This document shows positions 54,938 to 63,008 of a stretch of DNA of 64,000 bases, piece after piece (within the stretch, counting starts at the first letter, position 1; every line of letters begins with the position of its first letter). The stretch lies in the NCBI GenBank assembly GCA_052400625.1, contig JBQTGH010000010.1. One strand, written 5' to 3'. The notes under the pieces were generated by a model, which was given only the letters and a program-made list of their open reading frames with translations, had not been told where the DNA came from and did not search any database. The translations under genes and the position numbers were made by a program. The DNA comes from Thermophagus sp052400625. Its GTDB lineage: Bacteria; Bacteroidota; Bacteroidia; Bacteroidales; Marinilabiliaceae.

Positions 54938-57256
54938 TCAGTCAGACAAAGAGTTTTCCAGCTGTTTCACTACCTGCTCTACCTCTGTAGCTTCAGGGTA
55001 ATCCTCCAAAATCTCTTTTCCAAATTGTAATGCTTTTTGGCCGTAATTGTTGTCCAGATAAAACCGAAGTAGCTCCGACTGGCTGTTTAGGTTATCCAAA
55101 ACTTCAATTTCGTTTAAAAGAAATTCTTCAGCCCTTTTCTTGTCCTTCATGAAGTCGTACATCATGGCAATGTTGTGATTGACTCTTGGTCTTTCCGGTG
55201 TCATCTCTCTTACTTCGAGTAGTGTATTCAGGGACTCTTCGTATTTGCCTACTTCGGTGAGCAGTAGCGCAAAAGAAAAGCGCGCATCTGCATCCTCAGG
55301 AGTATCCTCGATGTATTCACGAAAAAGTTTTTCCGCCCGGTCGTTTTGTCCGGCCCGGTTGTACAGATAGGCCAGGTTTAGCTTAATGAATACCAGTTCT
55401 CTGTCTTGTTCAAGGGCGGCTTTGTAATACTTTTCAGCTTGATTCAGTTGATTTTGGTTATAATAAAAATTGGCCAGATTCAACTTTCCGGTAGGAAAGT
55501 CAGCGTTGTAAAACAGCACTTCCTGATATTCCTCCAGTGCTTTTTTGTAAGCACTCTTGTATTTTCCGGGAATCCGGTCTTCTCCTGCCTGCATCAATCT
55601 TTGAACCGATTCTGTTCTTACTGCTTTGGTGGCATCGGTTAACCCCGTCAGCAGACGTTCAATATTTTTATCCGTTTGTTGTTGAATGCTTCGCATGGCG
55701 GACAGTCGAAATGAAGGATCCATGTGTGTGAGGTAATTGTCGACCAACGGTTCGAGAGAATCAGGGAAGTAGGTACCCAGATCCTGGATGGCCAGACTTC
55801 TGATATTGGGAGGGTAAAGATCATTTTCTGCAATAAATTTCAGGTTACCTGCCGCACGGGGTTTTCCCTCTTTTGCATCGGCGAAGGCCTCAGCATAGTG
55901 GTATCTTCTGCGTTTACCAAACCATTCTGTAATGTATCTTTCCGACCATTCATTGGTCTCATTGGCATGACATTGATTACAGGCATTTGGCGTGCCGTTT
56001 TCAATGGATAAGTCGGGGCGAGGAATTCGAAAGCTGTGATCATTGCGATAATCTACACCCATGTAATATTGTCCGTGCATGTGACAATTTACGCACTCGG
56101 TTCCGGAGCCTACCTCGAACTTCACTCCGGATTCTGAGATAACGGCCTCTCCGGATTCTCCGGCTCGTTTGTGATGATGATGATCATAAGTATCATAGAT
56201 ATCGCTGCGATGGCACTGAAAGCATAGCTCATTGTCATCAAAAAGACGTTCTCCGCTATGTACGTTGTGACAATCGTTGCATTGCACTTCACGCTCGTAC
56301 ATTTTACTCTGGAGGAAAGAGGCATAAACGTAATCCTCATCCTTGATTTGTCCATCCACATGCCAGCTGGGTTCATCGGGCAAATCGGGGATGACATGAT
56401 CATAAATACTGGCGGCAGAATGATCAAAATCCCCCAGCGAACTTTTGCGGGAGTGACAGCGAACGCAGTTGTCCACATACTGAACATGATCAATCCCGCT
56501 GGTTTTAACCTCCAGCCCATAATTGGTGAAATCCTCTCTCGAGTATTCAGGTAAGTTGGCCCATTCCACGTGTCGGGAGCCGGGACCGTGACAGGCCTCA
56601 CAGCTCACATCGATTTCTGACCATGTGGTGTTGTAAGAATCGGTTTCATGATCATATCCTTTTACCAGGTTGGTTGAATGACATTCAGCACACATGCCGT
56701 TCCAGTTCTGAGCCTGATTGGTCCAGTGCAGCCAGTTGTCATGATCGATGTTTTCCTCTTTGTAGATAGAATCGGCCATGTGATACCACACACTATCCAC
56801 CGTATTCCAGGTGATGGGAAGAGTCTGAAGTCGTCCCCTGTCAAACTCTACCAGGTATTGCTGAAGAGGGGTATAACCGAAAACATATTTCACCTCAAAT
56901 TCCTGCATCTGGCCGTCTTCCCCATCGGTATAGACAAAAAACCGTTCCCCTTTTTTATACATTTTATGGGTTTTCCCCTGACCCTCTAATGTCTGATCGG
57001 AAAAGTTGCCCAGCACAGTGGAATCATTGGCAACATCCATGGCCATATCATGATGGGAGCCCACCCAGTCGTTGTATTCACCCAGGTGGCAGTCCTTACA
57101 GCTCTCTTTCCCGACAAAATCAGCACGTTGCTTTTGTTGAAATGAAATCTGATCCGGAGTACTGACTGCCAGTTTTATACCCAGGTAAGCAGGAATCAGG
57201 AATATAATCACGACTCCCAACCTTCGGGTGTTTTTTTTGTATGATGAAAGCTTCAT
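54938..57256 (-). CDS. Octaheme cytochrome c with HEAT-like and TPR repeats
   Basis: Periplasmic electron carrier or reductase, 772 residues. One N-terminal membrane anchor (about 12-32). Eight CxxCH heme motifs are visible between about 52 and 425: CKDCH, CAECH, CEACH, CVRCH, CNDCH, CFQCH, CVNCH, CNQCH. The spacing resembles cytochrome c554/multiheme families. About 470-575 is helical with HEAT-like repeats (NIRSLAIQDLGTYFPDSLE), and about 575-765 holds TPRs (NLAYLYNRAGQNDRAEKLF). Third gene of the operon with Rieske protein and cytochrome b: 4 nt separate it from the Rieske gene. It likely accepts electrons from the Rieske cluster; the TPR tail suggests docking of a partner. Its physiological acceptor is unknown. 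Confidence 0.9.
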   Translation of the reverse strand: MKLSSYKKNTRRLGVVIIFLIPAYLGIKLAVSTPDQISFQQKQRADFVGKESCKDCHLGEYNDWVGSHHDMAMDVANDSTVLGNFSDQTLEGQGKTHKMYKKGERFFVYTDGEDGQMQEFEVKYVFGYTPLQQYLVEFDRGRLQTLPITWNTVDSVWYHMADSIYKEENIDHDNWLHWTNQAQNWNGMCAECHSTNLVKGYDHETDSYNTTWSEIDVSCEACHGPGSRHVEWANLPEYSREDFTNYGLEVKTSGIDHVQYVDNCVRCHSRKSSLGDFDHSAASIYDHVIPDLPDEPSWHVDGQIKDEDYVYASFLQSKMYEREVQCNDCHNVHSGERLFDDNELCFQCHRSDIYDTYDHHHHKRAGESGEAVISESGVKFEVGSGTECVNCHMHGQYYMGVDYRNDHSFRIPRPDLSIENGTPNACNQCHANETNEWSERYITEWFGKRRRYHYAEAFADAKEGKPRAAGNLKFIAENDLYPPNIRSLAIQDLGTYFPDSLEPLVDNYLTHMDPSFRLSAMRSIQQQTDKNIERLLTGLTDATKAVRTESVQRLMQAGEDRIPGKYKSAYKKALEEYQEVLFYNADFPTGKLNLANFYYNQNQLNQAEKYYKAALEQDRELVFIKLNLAYLYNRAGQNDRAEKLFREYIEDTPEDADARFSFALLLTEVGKYEESLNTLLEVREMTPERPRVNHNIAMMYDFMKDKKRAEEFLLNEIEVLDNLNSQSELLRFYLDNNYGQKALQFGKEILEDYPEATEVEQVVKQLENSLSD

Positions 57257-57260
57257 GATT

Positions 57261-57731
57261 TTAGACGTACTTTATTTGTGAGGGATCGTGGCTGTTTCGC
57301 TTAACCGGATGATTGACATCCACCAGTACATGATTGTCCTTAAAGATAATAGGATAGAAGTCAAGGGGGCGGTTGGCCGGGGGGGAAAGAACCTGCCCGT
57401 TGGTGTTGAATGCTGAAGCATGGCAGGGACATTCGAACCGGTTGTGATTTACATTAAATTGAACCGTACACCCCAAGTGTGTGCACCTGGATGATACCGC
57501 CAGAAAACCTCCGTCGCTCAATCGATGAAGATAAAACTGTTCCGATCCGAAGGGATACATTTTCCCGTTTTCAAAAAAAGAAATATCCCCTGCATCGTAA
57601 TATTTCTCAATGTCAGTATTTTTTTCACCGGGTTTCAGCAGACGAAAGATGATGTATATAAACTGCAGGGTGAGCAGCCAGTATAAAAACTTTCTGAAAA
57701 AATTGCGTCTGTTTATTTTAATCCTTTCCAT
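57261..57731 (-). CDS. Rieske [2Fe-2S] iron-sulfur protein
   Basis: High-potential iron-sulfur subunit of a quinol-oxidising complex, 156 residues. I use the ATG at 57731 (MERIKINRRNFFRKF), because the longer frame from 57752 only adds MCKFCFA. A single N-terminal anchor helix (about 15-35, LYWLLTLQFIYIIFRLL) precedes the soluble domain. The cluster is defined by CTHLGC and CPCHAS, with the two Cys-His pairs intact. The NRRNFF start vaguely resembles a twin-arginine motif. It lies between cytochrome b (27 nt downstream of that gene's stop) and the octaheme cytochrome gene. Confidence 0.95.
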   Translation of the reverse strand: MERIKINRRNFFRKFLYWLLTLQFIYIIFRLLKPGEKNTDIEKYYDAGDISFFENGKMYPFGSEQFYLHRLSDGGFLAVSSRCTHLGCTVQFNVNHNRFECPCHASAFNTNGQVLSPPANRPLDFYPIIFKDNHVLVDVNHPVKRNSHDPSQIKYV

Positions 57732-57758
57732 TGCAAAACAAAATTTACACACTCATGG

Positions 57759-59033
57759 TTAAAAAATAAGCTGCATGCCTTCACCTCTGAGTAGGCTTCC
57801 GGTGAGGGTCATTGTGATATAAGCCGAGAGGATAATGCTGACAATCCCAATAATCAGCTCTATTCGATTGGCTTTATATCTTTTGCCGATGAATACAACA
57901 AATCCGGAGGCAGGGAGCAGATATAATAAAGTTGGAAGCAAGCCGGTACTTAAAAATGATGGCCAGTCAGCCAGCCGGTTACTGAAATCAAATACCGTGT
58001 CATTGATGATGACAAAAATAAACGTGAATATGGCGGAGAAAATTGCAGAAACAATGGTGATTTTCTTTCCATTAGGGGAATGAAACCAAACACCGGGTTT
58101 GAGTTCCGGGAATTTAAAAAACGGAATAGCAATAAAAAAGGTGGTGACTGCCAGTGGGATGATGAAAGATCCAAAAACAGGATGTACATGCATCAATAAT
58201 TCCTGAAAGCCCATAAAATACCATGGAGCTTTGCTTGGATTAGGGCTCACTGTTGGTTTGGCCTTATCGAGAAGAGGTGCATCCACAAAAATAGAAAACA
58301 GCAAAAGTGCCAGAATGATTATCAGGGTAACATAAGCTTCTTTGTAGGTGAGATGGGGATGTGTATCCACTTTTTGTGGCTTTTCTGCTTTTGGGAGCGC
58401 CACTCCTCCGGCCTTTCTGACCAACCAGAAATGTATGGTCATGAAAAAGACCATCACCAATGGCAGCAGACCTGTATGAAAATGATAGAACCGCAACAAT
58501 GTTGCTTCACCCACAGAGTCTCCATCCCTAATCAGACCGGCAAGGTTGTCACCCAGAAGAGGAATGTAACTCAAAAGATTAGTCATGATGGTCACGGCCC
58601 AGTAAGAGAGCTGATCCCAGGGTAACAGGTAACCTGTAAAGTTGGCGCTGACAACCAGAAACATCAGTAAAAGGCCATAAAGCCAGTTTTTACGTCGCTC
58701 CTGGAACAGGGATTGTGAATAAAAAACCCTTACCAGATGAAGAAAAGCAACCACTACAAGCATCATGGCACTCCAATAGTGAAGATTGCGCAGTAAGTTA
58801 CCAAAAATGATGTTTTCCTTAAGATTGAGAATAGAATCATGAGCCTGACCAGCTGAGGGAATATAAACAAATCTCAGCATCATGCCTGTTATAAAGAGTA
58901 GCGTAAACAATAGCGCTGCGATCCCTCCCAGCCCGAAGGTGCGATTAAAGGCAATGGCACGGGTGTCGATTTTTAAAGGGTGAAGGTGTAGTATGAATTT
59001 TTTTATGCTATTGGCTGTGTCTGGCTTCTTCAT
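57759..59033 (-). CDS. Cytochrome b subunit of a b6/bc1-type complex
   Basis: Membrane quinol-oxidising core, 424 residues with about 8 helices. The heme-b ligands are His 85/His 99 (NLHYWSAMMLVVVAFLHLV) and His 186/His 201 (FHTGLLPLVMVFFMTIHFW). The 14- and 15-residue spacings match the b6 type rather than the mitochondrial type. Gly-rich NFTGYLLPWDQ and PWYFMGFQELLM (the subunit IV quinol-site region) are fused in a single chain. It is the first gene of a three-gene operon with the Rieske protein and the octaheme cytochrome. No cytochrome c1 or f gene is visible, so the multiheme protein is the likely replacement. Confidence 0.94.
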   Translation of the reverse strand: MKKPDTANSIKKFILHLHPLKIDTRAIAFNRTFGLGGIAALLFTLLFITGMMLRFVYIPSAGQAHDSILNLKENIIFGNLLRNLHYWSAMMLVVVAFLHLVRVFYSQSLFQERRKNWLYGLLLMFLVVSANFTGYLLPWDQLSYWAVTIMTNLLSYIPLLGDNLAGLIRDGDSVGEATLLRFYHFHTGLLPLVMVFFMTIHFWLVRKAGGVALPKAEKPQKVDTHPHLTYKEAYVTLIIILALLLFSIFVDAPLLDKAKPTVSPNPSKAPWYFMGFQELLMHVHPVFGSFIIPLAVTTFFIAIPFFKFPELKPGVWFHSPNGKKITIVSAIFSAIFTFIFVIINDTVFDFSNRLADWPSFLSTGLLPTLLYLLPASGFVVFIGKRYKANRIELIIGIVSIILSAYITMTLTGSLLRGEGMQLIF

Positions 59034-59441
59034 TTGGTTTTAATTAATCTTTTCATAAACAAATAATGATTGTTCATGAATTTAAGTCTTTGACTTTCCT
59101 CCTGATTGTGATTTTTAATTCTTTAAGGTGGCTGTGTCGGTAATTTGATGATGTTTATTAATGATCAGTTATTGAAGGGAGATGATTTAACAACTGACAA
59201 ATAAAACATACCAGCAAATGTTTTGAATAATCTATAAACAAATATAATCATTTGGTCTGGGAAAAATTGCTGCAATAGTTTAAAAGTATTTGTTACTGTT
59301 AATTTTGATACGGTTTAAATAAGAAATGTAGATGAGTGATTGAAAATTGAGTTTAAATTGCTGAAATTAAAAAAAAAACAGCATTGTGGGGTATTTGTAG
59401 GGAAAGGAGGTGATATATCACACTTTTTTCTTTTTATTCTC
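59034..59441. other. Intergenic region between the respiratory operon and the putative mobile element
   Basis: No gene recognised and no tRNA. An A-rich tract with GCTG...CAGC arms near 59360-59383 may be a weak hairpin. TGGGGTATTTG occurs at 59387-59397 and again at 59457-59467 inside the DnaC-like gene end, with similar following bases. This interval should hold the promoter of the cytochrome b operon and is the probable left boundary of the mobile element. Confidence 0.4.
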
Positions 59442-60062
59442 TTATTTCCTTTTGTCTGGGGTATTTGCTGGAAAGGCGATAAGATTGCACATTTCCCGAA
59501 GTCGTGATCTTACTCTGGAACCATAAACATTCTCAATTTCGTCAGCAGAGAGGTTGGTGGTAAAATGTGTTAATCTTTGATGACGGATGAAGTTTTCATA
59601 ACGGGAAAGAATGATTTCTGCCATTACGTTACATTCCTTTCCATAATGGGTAAGGATCTGTTCGGTTCCGAGGTCGTCAAAGCAAAATGTTTTGATGATT
59701 TTTGGTTTTGAACCTGCCAAGTATGTGATACCAGAATATCGGCGAAGGATTTCAAATCCATTTTTTTCAAATTCAAAAGCAATGTCGCGACATGGTTTCA
59801 TGAAATGGGGTGCCTTTTCTTGTGAAAAATGTCGCATTAGATTCATAAGTGATGTTTTTCCGCTACCAACCGGGCCGGTGAGGAGGATTCCTTTTTGGAG
59901 ATTTATGCCTTTGAGGTCAGCTGTGACTTTGTCGCGAAGAAACCACGCCAGTAGTTTTCCTATCACCTGGGTATCGTTAGGGTATAGGAGGAAGAAATTT
60001 CCATACGTTTCTCTTCCTTTTTGTTGGAGGTATGTGAATGCTTTTTGGTAGTAGGGGGACAT
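59442..60062 (-). CDS. DnaC/IstB-like AAA+ ATPase (helicase-loader-like)
   Basis: AAA+ ATPase of about 206 residues related to DnaC helicase loaders and IstB. I place the start at the ATG at 60062 (MSPYYQKAFTYLQQKG); the longer frame to 60134 only reads into a low-complexity repeat. Walker A is LTGPVGSGKTSLMNLM, Walker B is IKTFCFDDLGTE, and a sensor/arginine region HFTTNLSADEIENVYGSRVRSRL follows. It is paired with the HTH/replication-type gene immediately upstream. This is a common pair in mobile elements that need host DnaB loading. It may also be called IstB-like, but no IstA transposase is present. Confidence 0.82.
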   Translation of the reverse strand: MSPYYQKAFTYLQQKGRETYGNFFLLYPNDTQVIGKLLAWFLRDKVTADLKGINLQKGILLTGPVGSGKTSLMNLMRHFSQEKAPHFMKPCRDIAFEFEKNGFEILRRYSGITYLAGSKPKIIKTFCFDDLGTEQILTHYGKECNVMAEIILSRYENFIRHQRLTHFTTNLSADEIENVYGSRVRSRLREMCNLIAFPANTPDKRK

Positions 60063-60084
60063 GAGGTTAATGGTTACCGGGGGA

Positions 60085-60192
60085 TTGGGCATGGAGTAGT
60101 GAGCAAGGCGCATGGGGCATGGAGCCTGGAGCATGGGGGGTGGAGGTTGGGGGCTGAGTGTTGGTAGAGGTATTGTTGTTCATGGTGTGAGA
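60085..60192. repeat. Low-complexity GCATGG/GGAGCATGG-like repeat
   Basis: Tandem degenerate units of GCATGGAG/GCATGGGG followed by G-rich GGGTGGAGGTTGGGGG, sitting in the gap between the DnaC-like start and the upstream gene. It explains the artificial N-terminal extension of the ATPase frame. Such arrays are common between genes in Bacteroidota and may vary in copy number. Confidence 0.6.
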
Positions 60193-60894
60193 TTAGAGGG
60201 GGGTGTTGTAATTTTTGTTTTGGTTGAGTTTGTGATTTCCCGGAACTTGCTGAGGTGGCTTTTTTCTTCGGTTCTTTGTTTTTTGGGGGTTGAACTTCAG
60301 GATGTTGATGATCCAGTTACGGGCGGCAGCCTTCCAGTTGATGATGGGGTTAAATGAATTGTTGAGCCAGTTTCGTGCTTCATAATAATTGAAGAATTTT
60401 TCTGCTTCCATCTCCGGAGCTTTTTTTTCGTTGAAATAGATTTTGACGTGTTGCAGGTTGGTTGGAGCACCCTGGGATGCTGATTTTTTATTTTCAGTCG
60501 CGTAAGCAGTGAAATTTTGAATTTGAAAATTATTTTCTGTCTCATTATATATTGGTTTATTGTTTATATGTTTATAAAAAGGGGGCATGACTTGTTCCCT
60601 AAATAAACTAGTCGGGAACATGTAAATTTTACTGCCGAAAACTCTTGAAGTTGACTGTTCATATTTGAAGTATCCCCAGTCTGCCATTTCTCTGATTGTT
60701 TTTGCATAGGTTTTAGGCGATTTGATTTTGGCTTTTTGCATGATGAGCTCCCTGTTTACCTGGATAGGGTTGGTGAATCCGGTATGGTTCCACTCCCTGA
60801 AAAGTGCCAGGTAGATCATTACATGGTAGGGGCCGAGTCGTTTGTCGTGATCGAACACCGCGAATATTAGATTTAGGTGTTTGATGTAGTTCAT
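60193..60894 (-). CDS. DnaD-like/HTH replication-type protein of a mobile element
   Basis: A 233-residue cytoplasmic protein. The N-terminal 110 residues (YHVMIYLALFREWNHTGF, ELIMQKAKIKSPKTYAKTIREMADWGYFKYE) form a winged-helix domain typical of phage and ICE replication initiators. The middle is low-complexity and polar. The C-terminal part (FFNYYEARNWLNNSFNPIINWKAAARNWI) resembles the DnaD/YqaJ-type tail that contacts DnaC-like loaders, ending in a basic tail. With the DnaC-like ATPase just downstream it probably forms the origin-recognition/loader module of the element. Assignment is by pattern; no origin was recognised. Confidence 0.6.
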   Translation of the reverse strand: MNYIKHLNLIFAVFDHDKRLGPYHVMIYLALFREWNHTGFTNPIQVNRELIMQKAKIKSPKTYAKTIREMADWGYFKYEQSTSRVFGSKIYMFPTSLFREQVMPPFYKHINNKPIYNETENNFQIQNFTAYATENKKSASQGAPTNLQHVKIYFNEKKAPEMEAEKFFNYYEARNWLNNSFNPIINWKAAARNWIINILKFNPQKTKNRRKKPPQQVPGNHKLNQNKNYNTPL

Positions 60895-60904
60895 TGGGTG
60901 GTTT

Positions 60905-61260
60905 TTTTGTTTTCATTCTCCATCCCGGAAACCGGGCTGGCCAGCACGCTGTTTGAATAGAAACTTTTTTTTCTTAAAAAAACATTCTTTGGAATTGTGG
61001 GTAAAGGGATTTCATCCCTTAGACCCTGAATTACTTTTTTTGTCTTGACACAAAAAAAGTAATCAAAAAAAGGTCAAGACTGAGCCAGCTTTCGCACTAA
61101 AAACTACAGTTCTTTTATCGAAATCGTCAAAACTCATCTCGCTTGCTGTGCGCACGAGATTCAGACAGAAACGATTTTACGATAAAACAAGCTTGTTTTT
61201 AGGCATATCTGTCAAGGTCGGATTCTTCAAGCCAGGCGATCCGTTCAAAAATGTGTGGGT
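60905..61260. repeat. Structured intergenic repeat (copy B) with a perfect 14-bp hairpin
   Basis: ATTACTTTTTTTGT (61030-61043) and ACAAAAAAAGTAAT (61050-61063) are exact reverse complements with a 6-nt loop. The left end (CATCCCGGAAA..CCGG..GGCCA..CACGC..TTTGAATAG..CTTTTTTT, about 60922-60975) is similar to the right end of copy A at about 54640-54695. No coding frame of note. The pair of copies suggests a dispersed, possibly non-autonomous, repeat family. Confidence 0.6.
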
Positions 61261-61278
61261 AATTGGTATTTTCTCCTT

Positions 61279-61554
61279 CTAACGGACCATGTTTTGGTTT
61301 AGGAGAGCGTCAATATCGTCTTTGTTGTAATAGATGACACCATTTATACGGGTAAAGGGTAAGGTGCCATTTACTCTAAGGTTCTGGAGTGTTCCTGAAG
61401 AGATGCTTAGGAGTTCTTTCACCTGGGCTGAGCGCAGCCACTTTCGGCCATCAGTGGAATTTGTTGAAGTTTCTTCCAGAATGGCTCTGATTTCGGTGAT
61501 GAGGTCTTCCTTTAAAAGGCGAAGTTCCTCTGTTGTTACAATTTGAATACTCAT
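61279..61554 (-). CDS. Excisionase-like helix-turn-helix DNA-binding protein
   Basis: A 91-residue protein of the HTH_17/MerR-like type used as excisionases or regulators in Bacteroidota mobile elements. I use the ATG at 61554 (MSIQIVTTEELRLLKEDLIT), as the longer frame to 61632 has no homologous look. The N-terminal half is a coiled-coil-like acidic region; the C-terminal half GRKWLRSAQVKELLSISSGTL, then LPFTRINGVIYYNKDDIDALL, is the winged HTH. It lies between the integrase/RteC genes and the replication genes, a common place for Xis. Confidence 0.85.
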   Translation of the reverse strand: MSIQIVTTEELRLLKEDLITEIRAILEETSTNSTDGRKWLRSAQVKELLSISSGTLQNLRVNGTLPFTRINGVIYYNKDDIDALLNQNMVR

Positions 61555-61801
61555 AATTTTTCCGATGAAGTTTGAGATGCAACAAATATGAGAAACTGAG
61601 GAGAAAATTATGGGTTGCAGTGGGTTGCGCAACCCAACTGCAACTCCTGATTTTATAGGGGTTGGAGGGTTGAAAAAAAGTGAAATTTAACATTTGGGTT
61701 GCAGCTGGTTTTTCGGGAGATTTTTTAATAATTTCCTGAAAATGGTTTGTGATGCTTATAATTGTTGGGTTTTGGGATGAATGGAGTTGTGATTTGTTCT
61801 T

Positions 61802-62932
61802 TTACTTGTAATTTAGGTCGTAAAGAATTTCGTTGATTTTTTCATCCCAAGTTTTGATGATAGACTTGAATTCTTTGAGTGATTTTTCGTCGGGGGAGTA
61901 GAATTTATTGCGCAGGCTGGATGGGGAGATTTGTTCCCTGTTTTTGAGTTCCAGGAGTGTAGCCAGTGAGTTTGTGAGTTCTGTTGACGATGCATTAATG
62001 ATGTGCCCCTGTTCATGGAGTAGTCTGCACAGAATGCCCAGGTGACTGACTTTGAGAGAGGTTTGCAACCTGGTTTTTGAGTAAGATTTTTGGGATTCTC
62101 TTAATTCATTAGGCTGAATGGTACTTGCTTTTTTGTCAAAATATTGTATTCTGGAATTGATGGCTTTTTGAAAAAAGCTTTTTGTAGAAGGGGTCTTATT
62201 GGAGTACATCATAAATGTTGTGCGGGGTAAGTCTGAAAGACAAATTTTTAGATTATGAAGGATGTCTGATTTTTCGAGGGGAGATGGTTGTTTTTCTAAA
62301 AGGGTTTTAATGTAATTGGTGAGATATGCCTGGAAAGAGATTGTGTTGAGATTTCTGGATATCAGAAGGCATATGAGGTCACATTCAGTATCATAAAAGT
62401 GGCAGTTTGTTGAAAGAAATTCGTCTAGCCACTGGTGATATCTGGATAAATAGAAATATCGATAAAACCGAATGTTTTTTTGTTTTTCATAATTGGACCG
62501 GATTGGTTTCAGCGTGACGTTTATCAAATTATCCGGAATTCCTTTGTCCCTCAGCCTGGCATGAAGGGTTGGGTGTTTGTTTTTTAACTCTTCGCGAAGT
62601 AATTCAGCCATGTATCGCGGGGTGTTCAGTTGATAGTTGAACAGGGTTTGGTAATTGAATTCGAGGAACAGGATGAATTCTACGAGTTGATTTAACGGGC
62701 TGGTTGCTGGTTCTTTTTTATTATAGCTGTCATTCATGATATGCGAAACGATATCAATAAGGTATGACAAGGTTTGTTTTTTCTCTTTGGTTGAAGAAGG
62801 TTGAGCTGCCAGCTTGAAAACAAATGTTTTGAAGGAGGTAATTAATTGTTTGAGTTTACGCTCATCTTTGAGGTATGGAATGGAACCGGCTTTAGATACC
62901 AGGTCCTCAAGAAAAACCAGGCTCTTTTGCAT
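61802..62932 (-). CDS. RteC-like protein of conjugative/integrative elements
   Basis: A 376-residue protein without signal peptide or membrane helix. The C-terminal 200 residues (IRFYRYFYLSRYHQWLDEF, LLISRNLNTISFQAYLTNYI, SHLGILCRLLHEQGHIINAS and SLKEFKSIIKTWDEKINE) resemble RteC, which regulates excision of CTnDOT-type elements. The N-terminal 170 residues are helical and not recognised. It lies next to the integrase gene, as such regulators do. Confidence is moderate because identification is by motif pattern; a DUF-type helical protein of unknown role is the alternative. Confidence 0.55.
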   Translation of the reverse strand: MQKSLVFLEDLVSKAGSIPYLKDERKLKQLITSFKTFVFKLAAQPSSTKEKKQTLSYLIDIVSHIMNDSYNKKEPATSPLNQLVEFILFLEFNYQTLFNYQLNTPRYMAELLREELKNKHPTLHARLRDKGIPDNLINVTLKPIRSNYEKQKNIRFYRYFYLSRYHQWLDEFLSTNCHFYDTECDLICLLISRNLNTISFQAYLTNYIKTLLEKQPSPLEKSDILHNLKICLSDLPRTTFMMYSNKTPSTKSFFQKAINSRIQYFDKKASTIQPNELRESQKSYSKTRLQTSLKVSHLGILCRLLHEQGHIINASSTELTNSLATLLELKNREQISPSSLRNKFYSPDEKSLKEFKSIIKTWDEKINEILYDLNYK

Positions 62933-63008
62933 TTTAGGGTGTTTTGGGTTAAATATTGGTTTTGGTATGTTAAAAGTAGCCTGATTTTTCTATAAAACAA
63001 AACAAATG

